From: Dehalococcoidia bacterium
GTDB taxonomy: Bacteria > Chloroflexota > Dehalococcoidia > JACQUA01
Length of the DNA: 7,187 bases
Assembly (NCBI GenBank): GCA_030689845.1
Contig: JAUYHV010000151.1
Location: 1 to 7,187 of the forward strand
Direction: 5' to 3'
Shown: one piece after another, positions 1 through 4,783 of the stretch
Position numbering within the stretch: the first letter of the stretch is position 1
How the letters are laid out: each line of letters begins with the position of its first letter
The notes under the pieces: model-generated
The model's database searches: none
The model's input: only the letters and a program-made list of their open reading frames with translations
Told to the model about the DNA's origin: nothing
Position numbers and translations under genes: made by a program

Positions 1-323
1 ACGCCGATCCTGGCGAGGCCGAAGAGGATAAAGTAAAACTCGACGATGTTGGGGGAGATGAGGACGACGAAGTCCCCGTATTTGAGGCCGAGCTTTAGAA
101 AGTGTAGGGCCAGGCGGTCCGACTTCTCCTTCATTTCCCCCCAGGTGACGGCCTTAGAGTCGTCGATGACGGCTATCCGGTCGGGGATGCCGGCGGCGTT
201 TCTATCGAGGATGTCCCCGAAAGTAAGGTTGGACCAGATATCTTTTGAGACATATTCGTGGATTTCTTCCCTGGAAAAGGGGTGCCAGTCCCGGATGATA
301 TCTCTGTGAGTTTTCCTTTCCAT
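1..323 (-). CDS. N-terminal part of a second aryl-acid AMP ligase (tandem paralogue, runs off the left edge)
   Basis: This is the first 107 codons of a minus-strand adenylate-forming ligase that continues past base 1. The frame is open throughout, and it starts at ATG 323-321 behind an AGGAGAGG Shine-Dalgarno at about 329-336. The peptide (MERKTHRDII...) aligns without gaps to the start of the complete ligase at 458-2239. I count about 18 base differences in 323 and 7 amino-acid differences in 107, of which about 10 base changes are silent. Bases 1-95 are identical to 1917-2011. This part covers the N-terminal segment of the ANL superfamily fold and ends before the P-loop, so activity cannot be judged. 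By family, the protein would adenylate a carboxylic acid and pass it to CoA or a carrier protein. It lies 134 bp downstream of its paralogue on the same strand with no convincing terminator between them, so co-transcription is plausible. Whether the gene is full length is unknown. Confidence 0.85.
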   Translation of the reverse strand, partial: MERKTHRDIIRDWHPFSREEIHEYVSKDIWSNLTFGDILDRNAAGIPDRIAVIDDSKAVTWGEMKEKSDRLALHFLKLGLKYGDFVVLISPNIVEFYFILFGLARIG

Positions 324-342
324 GTACACCTCTCCTGACCTT
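1..342. repeat. Left copy of a tandem duplication (1916-bp offset)
   Basis: This stretch matches 1917-2258 without gaps. The coding part, 1-323, has about 18 mismatches. The match continues weakly through the Shine-Dalgarno region (about 14 of 19 bases at 324-342) and then fades. All coding mismatches lie between 96 and 323, while 1-95 is identical to its partner. The left limit of the duplication is outside the window. Confidence 0.85.
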
Positions 343-383
343 TTATAAAGTTTTTTTACAGTTACGCAGGGTGGATGAAGTCC

Positions 384-408
384 TTCCGCCTAAAGGGGAA
401 GGGCGGAA
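384..408. other. Small inverted repeat between the two ligase genes
   Basis: TTCCGCC (384-390) and GGCGGAA (402-408) can form a 7-bp stem with an 11-nt loop. Neither strand has a T-run directly after it, so it is not a canonical intrinsic terminator. The rest of the 134-bp gap holds the direct repeat at 421-454 and an AT-rich stretch (341-360) just upstream of the left ligase. Confidence 0.35.
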
Positions 409-420
409 CCCAGCGCAAAT

Positions 421-454
421 TGTCACCGTGTCCCCCGGACTGTCACCCTGTCCC
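421..454. repeat. Direct repeat TGTCACCsTGTCCC, two units
   Basis: TGTCACCGTGTCCC at 421-434 and TGTCACCCTGTCCC at 441-454 are 14-base units with one difference and a 20-base period. They lie immediately past the stop codon of the complete ligase. On the minus strand they read GGGACA.GGTGACA. Motifs of this flavour occur as dispersed intergenic repeats in many bacteria, but I cannot tell from one locus whether this is such an element. Confidence 0.5.
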
Positions 455-457
455 GAT

Positions 458-2239
458 TTATAACGGCGAGCCGGCAAAGTCTATGGCTACACGTTTTGAA
501 ACAATATCATCTACCGTCAGCTTGTCTTTTTTCAAGAACTCGTCTCCCAGTTTTTTATCGATAATACCCTCTTCGAATAATTTTGCGGTTATATATGCCC
601 TGAGGGAACGTTTATCGATTTTGTTTAAAGCGGTCAAAGGCCAGCCTTTAACTACCTCCAGGCGTTCCGGCCACTGGAATACGGCTACCCCCTGCTTCGT
701 AAGGAACTGCTGCATCTCCTCAAAGGTCAATTGCTGCCCGGGGGCAAGCTGAACGAAGGCGCAAAGCTTTTCCCCGAGTTTTTCGTCGGGCATCCCGACG
801 ACGGCGGTAAACGCTGCCTTCGGGTTTTTCATAAGCCAGCCCTCTACAGGTTCAGGATAGACATTTTCACCCCCGCGGATAATCATGTCCTTTTTTCTTC
901 CCTCCACAACATAGTAGCCATCCGGCCTCAGTGACATAAGGTCCCCGCTGTGAAAAAATCCGTCCTTATCAAAACTTTTAGCGTTTTCTTCCGGGTTCCT
1001 GAAATAACCTTTAAATGCCAGGGGGCCCTTCATAACCATCTCTCCGATTTCACCCGGCGCTACTTCATTATTATCGTCATCAACCAGCTTTATCTCAACA
1101 CAACTGTCAGTAATCGCCGGATAGCCGACTGTATTTAACTGGGCTTCCACGGGGCTGTCCCAGCGAGTCGCTAAAACGGGAAGTTCGGTCATACCAAAAG
1201 TGTTGCAAAACTGGACACCGAGCTTTTTCATGGACCACAAAATCAGCTCCGGTTTTACCTTTTGAGCGCCGGTACATAAAATTTTCAGGGAGCTTAGGTC
1301 GTACTTCTTCAGCAGGTCTTCCGATTCCATCCAGTAGCTCAGTAGCACAGGAACAAGGTCTACCGCTGTTACCCTGTTTTTTTCAATGATTTTGAAATGG
1401 TCTTCCGGCCTGGTGGATTTGGTAATCACCACTTTCCCGCCCCGGAAAAACATGGGCCCTGCCACATCTGAGAGGGCCATGTTATGGGATACTGGGGGGA
1501 TGCAAAGGGTGACGGTTTCATCGGTATTGCCCTCTTTCCGTCCAACATAATCCCATATCATAATGTAATCGTTGTGGGTGCGGGGTATGCCTTTGGGCAG
1601 GCCGGTGGTCCCGCCCGAGAGCTGTTCCACCACAATATCATTGGGGTCCGGTTTAAACCCGGCGAGGTAATCCCCGGGGTAGTCCTTCTCTATTTCCTTT
1701 TTCAGGAGTTGCTCTATGCTCAGCCAGCCTTCGACCGGGCTGCCGCCCAGGGTGAAGAACAGTTCCAGGGTAGGGGATTCTTTTCTGAATTCGTTAACCA
1801 TGCCGGTGAAATCGAACCTCTCACCGGAGGGGACTATTAAGGCCCTGGCATCATGGAGGGCGACCATGTGAGAAACCTCCATCTTCCTGTGGCGGGGCAG
1901 GCACATTACGGGGATAACGCCGATCCTGGCGAGGCCGAAGAGGATAAAGTAAAACTCGACGATGTTGGGGGAGATGAGGACGACGAAGTCCCCGTATTTG
2001 AGGCCGAGCTTCAGGAAGTGGAGCGCCAGGCGGTCCGACTTCAGCTTCATTTCCCGCCAGGTGACGGCCTTAGAGTCGTCGATGACGGCAATCCTGTCGG
2101 GGATGCTGGCGGCGTTTCTATCGAGGATGTCCCCGAAGGTAAGGTTGGACCAGATACCTTTTGAGACATATTCGTGGATTTCTTCGCTGGAAAAGGGATG
2201 CCAGCCCTGGATGATATCCCTGTGGGTTTTCCTTTCCAT
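458..2239 (-). CDS. AMP-dependent aryl-acid ligase (DhbE/EntE-like, probable CoA ligase)
   Basis: This is a 593-residue ANL-superfamily enzyme that activates a carboxylic acid with ATP to an acyl-adenylate and probably transfers it to CoA. From the N-terminus it shows the P-loop SGGTTGLPKG (about 208-217), the aromatic-pocket HN pair (252-253) in SHNMALSD, FGMTE (348-352), SGDL with the ATP-ribose aspartate (about 433), the hinge GRKKDMIIRGGENVYP, and the C-terminal catalytic lysine in LTALNK (about 540). The HN pair and overall pattern resemble 2,3-dihydroxybenzoate-AMP ligases. However, the position equal to DhbE Ser240 is Asp, and the tail beyond the lysine is about 53 residues against about 20 in DhbE, so the substrate is probably not dihydroxybenzoate. 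A PEPVEG patch replaces the usual residues after the A8 motif. I chose ATG 2239 over GTG 2245 because the GTG lies within the GAGAGGTG Shine-Dalgarno. A near-identical paralogue follows downstream. No siderophore or peptide synthetase genes are nearby, which favours a catabolic CoA ligase. Confidence 0.9.
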   Translation of the reverse strand: MERKTHRDIIQGWHPFSSEEIHEYVSKGIWSNLTFGDILDRNAASIPDRIAVIDDSKAVTWREMKLKSDRLALHFLKLGLKYGDFVVLISPNIVEFYFILFGLARIGVIPVMCLPRHRKMEVSHMVALHDARALIVPSGERFDFTGMVNEFRKESPTLELFFTLGGSPVEGWLSIEQLLKKEIEKDYPGDYLAGFKPDPNDIVVEQLSGGTTGLPKGIPRTHNDYIMIWDYVGRKEGNTDETVTLCIPPVSHNMALSDVAGPMFFRGGKVVITKSTRPEDHFKIIEKNRVTAVDLVPVLLSYWMESEDLLKKYDLSSLKILCTGAQKVKPELILWSMKKLGVQFCNTFGMTELPVLATRWDSPVEAQLNTVGYPAITDSCVEIKLVDDDNNEVAPGEIGEMVMKGPLAFKGYFRNPEENAKSFDKDGFFHSGDLMSLRPDGYYVVEGRKKDMIIRGGENVYPEPVEGWLMKNPKAAFTAVVGMPDEKLGEKLCAFVQLAPGQQLTFEEMQQFLTKQGVAVFQWPERLEVVKGWPLTALNKIDKRSLRAYITAKLFEEGIIDKKLGDEFLKKDKLTVDDIVSKRVAIDFAGSPL

Positions 2240-2258
2240 ATGCACCTCTCATGAGCTT
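1917..2258. repeat. Right copy of the tandem duplication
   Basis: This is the partner of 1-342. It covers the first 107 codons of the complete ligase and its ribosome-binding region. See the left copy for mismatch counts. Upstream of about 2258 the two loci share no recognisable sequence, so each ligase has a different 5' flank. Confidence 0.85.
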
Positions 2259-2265
2259 AAATTCA

Positions 2266-2303
2266 AATACCCGGAACGCATGTTCCCGAACTTCCCAGGT
2301 ATT
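2266..2303 (-). other. Possible hairpin in the 5' leader of the minus-strand ligase
   Basis: GGAAC (2273-2277) and GTTCC (2282-2286) form a 5-bp stem with a GCAT loop. An outer AATACC (2266-2271) and GGTATT (2298-2303) can close it with an internal bulge. It would lie in the roughly 75-nt leader between the proposed promoter and the ligase start. No known riboswitch class was recognised. Confidence 0.3.
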
Positions 2304-2319
2304 ACTGAGATAAAGCCGA

Positions 2320-2351
2320 ACAATTATAAGCAATTGTAATATTTTGTTCCA
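2320..2351 (-). promoter_or_regulatory. Candidate promoter and operator for the tandem ligases
   Basis: Read on the minus strand there is a perfect TATAAT -10 box (2328-2323). With a 17-bp spacer the -35 position reads TGGAAC (2351-2346), only about 3 of 6 to consensus. The inverted repeat ACAATT (2320-2325), 6-bp spacer, AATTGT (2332-2337) overlaps the -10 and could be a repressor site. Transcription would start near 2316 and run into the ligase at 2239. The weak -35 is the main doubt. Confidence 0.45.
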
Positions 2352-2500
2352 CAGTGCGCTCCGTTCTCCGTTCCGAGAGCCTGCGGCCGAGAGACTTCGG
2401 CCGCGAGCCCCGACGTGTCAGAGCAGAATGGAAGGGCGTCCATAGGAGCGTTTCATATCCGGCTCCATCCCTTAGTCCTTCGGCAAAGGGAGTAACCCCA
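2352..2500. other. GC-rich hairpin-forming intergenic segment, unassigned
   Basis: Between the divergent ligase and macro-domain genes lies a GC-rich block flanked by AT-rich DNA. GCGGCCGA (2383-2390) and TCGGCCGC (2397-2404) form a perfect 8-bp stem with a 6-nt loop. Further on, AAGGG (2432-2436) can pair with CCCTT (2469-2473) around an inner GGAGC/GCTCC stem (2445-2449 with 2462-2466). The same CCCTT can instead pair with AAGGG at 2486-2490, so the two folds exclude each other. CCGAGAG occurs twice (2373-2379, 2387-2393). I see no credible open frame. It could be a small RNA, a leader element of the macro gene, or a decayed repeat; I do not recognise a family. Confidence 0.4.
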
Positions 2501-2539
2501 CTTTACAAATCTATTTAAATCTAAATATCGAGTTGGAAT

Positions 2540-3160
2540 ATGCTGTTTTTATGGAGTAAACTAAGAAATATCCGTTACAGGAGGCAAAAGATAGATAACG
2601 AAACAGTCCAAACGATAATTAACGGGGTAAAACTCTTCCTTGTCACCGGTGACATTACAACACAGGATACCGATGCCATTGTAAACGCTGCCAATTCGAG
2701 CTTGATGGGTGGGGGTGGTGTAGATGGCGCTATACATTGGGCAGGGGGCCCCGCAATCCTCGAAGAGTGCCGGGAGATAGTTGCCCGGCAGGGCAGGTTA
2801 CCGGCAGGCCAGGCCGTAATAACCGGCGGGGGCAGCCTGAAGTCCAGATTTGTTATTCATACCGTCGGCCCTGTATGGCACGGTGGTTCGAAAGGGGAAG
2901 CGGAAGTCCTGGCCGGTAGTTATGGAGAGAGCCTGAAACTGGCAGCGGCGAACAACCTTGGCAGTGTTTCCTTTCCTTCTATCAGCACCGGGGCGTACGG
3001 CTACCCTGTTGATGAGGCGGCACGGGTCGCTTTGAATGCCGTGGCCTCTTTTTTGAAACGGGAACCATCATCCCTTAAAGAAGTTGTATTTGTTTTGCAC
3101 GACCCGGTTGCTTTCCAGGCGTATGCGGCTTACCTGAAAGAACTAATCGAAATTAGATAA
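2540..3160 (+). CDS. Macro-domain (ADP-ribose-binding) protein, YmdB/MacroD-like
   Basis: This protein of up to 206 residues is almost entirely one macro domain. Members bind ADP-ribose, and many remove ADP-ribose from proteins or hydrolyse O-acetyl-ADP-ribose in the cytoplasm. Diagnostic segments are VTGDIT (35-40), NAAN (49-52), the phosphate/ribose loop GGGGVDGAIH (57-66) with the conserved Asp, HTVGPVW (107-113) and the second loop SISTGAYGYP (147-156). These closely follow the E. coli YmdB pattern, so catalysis is likely. The start is uncertain. ATG 2540 has only a weak upstream GAGTTGG and would add a basic 17-residue leader not typical of the family. A perfect AGGAGG (2579-2584) sits 6 bases before an in-frame ATA at 2591, which would give 189 residues, a usual length. 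No ATG, GTG or TTG occurs in frame between 2543 and the domain. It is divergent from the ligases and 222 bp from the next gene; its pathway role is unclear. Confidence 0.92.
   Translation: MLFLWSKLRNIRYRRQKIDNETVQTIINGVKLFLVTGDITTQDTDAIVNAANSSLMGGGGVDGAIHWAGGPAILEECREIVARQGRLPAGQAVITGGGSLKSRFVIHTVGPVWHGGSKGEAEVLAGSYGESLKLAAANNLGSVSFPSISTGAYGYPVDEAARVALNAVASFLKREPSSLKEVVFVLHDPVAFQAYAAYLKELIEIR
2579..2593 (+). promoter_or_regulatory. Strong Shine-Dalgarno followed by an ATA codon
   Basis: AGGAGG (2579-2584) is the best ribosome-binding sequence near the macro gene. At the ideal distance of 6 bases there is an in-frame ATA (2591-2593) rather than ATG. The macro domain starts about a dozen codons later. 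Either a rare non-canonical start is used or an original ATG has mutated and translation moved to the ATG at 2540. Confidence 0.4.
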
Positions 3161-3199
3161 AATTAAAACCGGAACTGTTGACACGGGCAGTAGTTCTTA

Positions 3200-3228
3200 T
3201 TGACAGGTTACTTCGGGTATGCTACATT
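3200..3228 (+). promoter_or_regulatory. Candidate housekeeping promoter for the PaaK-like gene
   Basis: A perfect TTGACA (3200-3205) is followed by a 17-bp spacer and TACATT (3223-3228), 4 of 6 to TATAAT, with a TGC extended -10 (3220-3222). Transcription would begin near 3235, leaving a leader of about 148 nt before the TTG start at 3383. A second TTGACA at 3178-3183 has no good -10 at the right distance. Confidence 0.5.
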
Positions 3229-3233
3229 CCTGA

Positions 3234-3293
3234 TGTTACAGGCGCTCAGGTCTGAATCCGGGATTATTTTCAAGAAACGCTTAGTTTGTAACA
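3234..3293 (+). other. Inverted repeat in the long leader of the PaaK-like gene
   Basis: TGTTACA (3234-3240) and TGTAACA (3287-3293) are exact 7-base reverse complements enclosing 46 nt, near the predicted transcript start. They could close a structured leader element or act as a DNA-binding site. The rest of the leader (3294-3370) shows only a short CTCA/TGAG inverted repeat (3337-3350). No known riboswitch was recognised. Confidence 0.3.
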
Positions 3294-3382
3294 GGCCACG
3301 AGATAAACACGGTTTTTCAAACATAGTCGGCTGGGTCTCAATGTACTGAGGATGTAATACAGCGAATAAAGGGAGAGGCACA

Positions 3383-4654
3383 TTGGTACAGGATGACAGG
3401 TTCTTCGACGAAATAGAGGGGATGCCTGTATCGTCGCGGCAATCATATTACGACCGGGAAGTCCGGCGGATTGCGTCTTATGCTTATAACCACTCAAAGG
3501 CGATGAGGTCGATTTTCGATGCTGCCTGTATAAAGCCCGGGGATATCCGGAGTGTTAAAGACCTGGAAAAGGTGCCCGTTACGCCTAAAGGCGAGATACG
3601 GAGGTTACAGAAAGAGTACCAACCTTTTGGCGGTCTGCTGGCCTGTCCCGTCGGGAAACTGGCCAGGATATTCGTTTCACCGGGTCCAATCTATGATGTG
3701 GAAGGGCGTAACAGGTCTGTAGCTGAAGCAAAAGCCTTTTACGCCATGGGTTTTCGCCCGGGTGACGTGGTAATAAACGCCTTTTCCTACCATTTTGTAA
3801 GAGCCGGCTGGAGCATGGATGAGGGGCTCGAAAAATTGGGTTGCGTGATTATTCCGGCTGGTGTCGGGAACACGGAGCTGCAGGTACAGGTAATGCACGA
3901 CCTAAAGGTGAAAGGGTTTGCGGGAACCCCCAGCTTTTTAATGGCGCTTATTCAAAAAGCCGAAAGCATGGGGTATGATTTCAGGAAGGACTTCGAGCTA
4001 AGGCTGGCATATCTTGGAGCGGAGCGCCTGACGCCATCCTCGAGGCGGGTGTTTGAGGAAGATTACGGGATAAGCACAGGAGACAGTTACGGTACCGCAG
4101 AACTGGGGCAATTGGCCTATAGTTGCTCTCAGAGGGCGGGTCTGCACGTCCCGGAAGAAGTCTTTGTGGAAATAGTGGATCCGGCGACAGGCGAACAAAT
4201 GCCGAGGGGGGAACTCGGTGAAGTCGTGGCAACGTCTTTTGACAGGACTTTCCCTGTATTGCGTGTCGGAACGGGAGACCTGTCTTTTTTTGATGATGAA
4301 CCATGCCGCTGCGGCAGAACTTCGAACCGGCTGGTCAAAATCGCCGGGCGAGTTACCGACAGTGTTAAAGTGCGGGGCATATTCGTTCACCCGAAAGAAG
4401 TGGAAGGCCTGGTGGATTCCATGACCCAGGTAAGTAATTTTCACATGATTGTGTCACGTCCCTCCTACCGGGACGAGTTAACCGTGAAACTTGAACTGTC
4501 CTGCGATATCAACGAGCAAAAAAATGTCTGTGAAACGCTGCAAAACCGGTTTCAAGATATTTGCCGTATAAAAATAGACACCATAGAAATAGTTCCCTCC
4601 GGGACACTGGCAAGAGACAATAAACGTTTGACAGACACACGGAATTGGGATTAG
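3383..4654 (+). CDS. Phenylacetate-CoA ligase-like / coenzyme F390 synthetase-like protein with atypical P-loop
   Basis: This 423-residue protein is related to PaaK and F390 synthetases, ANL-type enzymes that adenylate a carboxylate (or another acceptor) with ATP. It begins with FFDEIEGMP (7-15), the usual PaaK-family opening, which supports the TTG start at 3383 behind GGGAG (3371-3375). Conserved elements are SYGTAE (235-240), a likely metal set C248, H255, C308 and C310 in YSC, GLHV and CRC, LRVGTGDL (293-300), and the hinge KIAGRVTDSVKVRGI (319-333). The tail GTLARDNKR has a lysine (about 414) near the catalytic position, one residue closer than in PaaK. The ATP-phosphate loop, normally SSGTTGKPT, reads SPGPIYDVEGRN at 99-110, lacking the TTG-KP core. 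This may mark a divergent subfamily or altered chemistry. A candidate promoter lies at 3200-3228. The substrate-binding protein gene follows 126 bp later in the same direction. Confidence 0.85.
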   Translation: MVQDDRFFDEIEGMPVSSRQSYYDREVRRIASYAYNHSKAMRSIFDAACIKPGDIRSVKDLEKVPVTPKGEIRRLQKEYQPFGGLLACPVGKLARIFVSPGPIYDVEGRNRSVAEAKAFYAMGFRPGDVVINAFSYHFVRAGWSMDEGLEKLGCVIIPAGVGNTELQVQVMHDLKVKGFAGTPSFLMALIQKAESMGYDFRKDFELRLAYLGAERLTPSSRRVFEEDYGISTGDSYGTAELGQLAYSCSQRAGLHVPEEVFVEIVDPATGEQMPRGELGEVVATSFDRTFPVLRVGTGDLSFFDDEPCRCGRTSNRLVKIAGRVTDSVKVRGIFVHPKEVEGLVDSMTQVSNFHMIVSRPSYRDELTVKLELSCDINEQKNVCETLQNRFQDICRIKIDTIEIVPSGTLARDNKRLTDTRNWD

Positions 4655-4764
4655 CGATTTCAGCTTTACCGCTGTATACCCTAATGACGATTGGAGGTGA
4701 TAATAAAAATAAGAAAAAATATACTAACAGGACCATGGTTTCACTTGGATTACCCATTATTTAA

Positions 4765-4783
4765 AAAGGAGGCATGCGCTTTG
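4765..4783 (+). promoter_or_regulatory. Ribosome-binding site that sets the TTG start of the binding protein
   Basis: AAAGGAGG (4765-4772) lies 8 bases before TTG 4781-4783, after which the protein reads as a clean lipoprotein signal peptide. An ATG at 4774 is only one base from the Shine-Dalgarno and opens a different frame that stops after six codons (4792-4794). An upstream TTG at 4691 in the binding-protein frame sits inside another GGAGG and would add 30 residues that spoil the signal peptide. Confidence 0.7.

Noticed and set aside
342..347. TATAAA on the minus strand just upstream of the left ligase as a separate promoter
   Set aside because: No acceptable -35 at 16-18 bp, and the start would fall inside the Shine-Dalgarno.
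1853..2164. Plus-strand open frame rich in Asp and Glu opposite the ligase start
   Set aside because: It is the antisense of a well-supported ligase with clear motifs; the acidic composition simply reflects the GC-rich codons of the other strand.
2240..2245. GTG 2245 as start of the complete ligase
   Set aside because: The GTG is part of the GAGAGGTG Shine-Dalgarno; ATG 2239 is conserved in the paralogue at 323.
2352..2500. Group II intron fragment or T-box leader in the divergent intergenic region
   Set aside because: A GAGCCGGAT-like string on the minus strand hinted at an intron, but no domain V or reverse transcriptase is present, and the T-box consensus is absent.
3178..3206. First TTGACA (3178-3183) as a promoter
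   Set aside because: At 17 bp the -10 position reads TGACAG, unlike TATAAT; the overlapping downstream TTGACA has a far better partner.
4691..4780. Thirty-residue N-terminal extension of the binding protein from TTG 4691
   Set aside because: That TTG lies in a GGAGG sequence and has no ribosome-binding site of its own, and the extension would place charged residues before a complete lipoprotein signal peptide.
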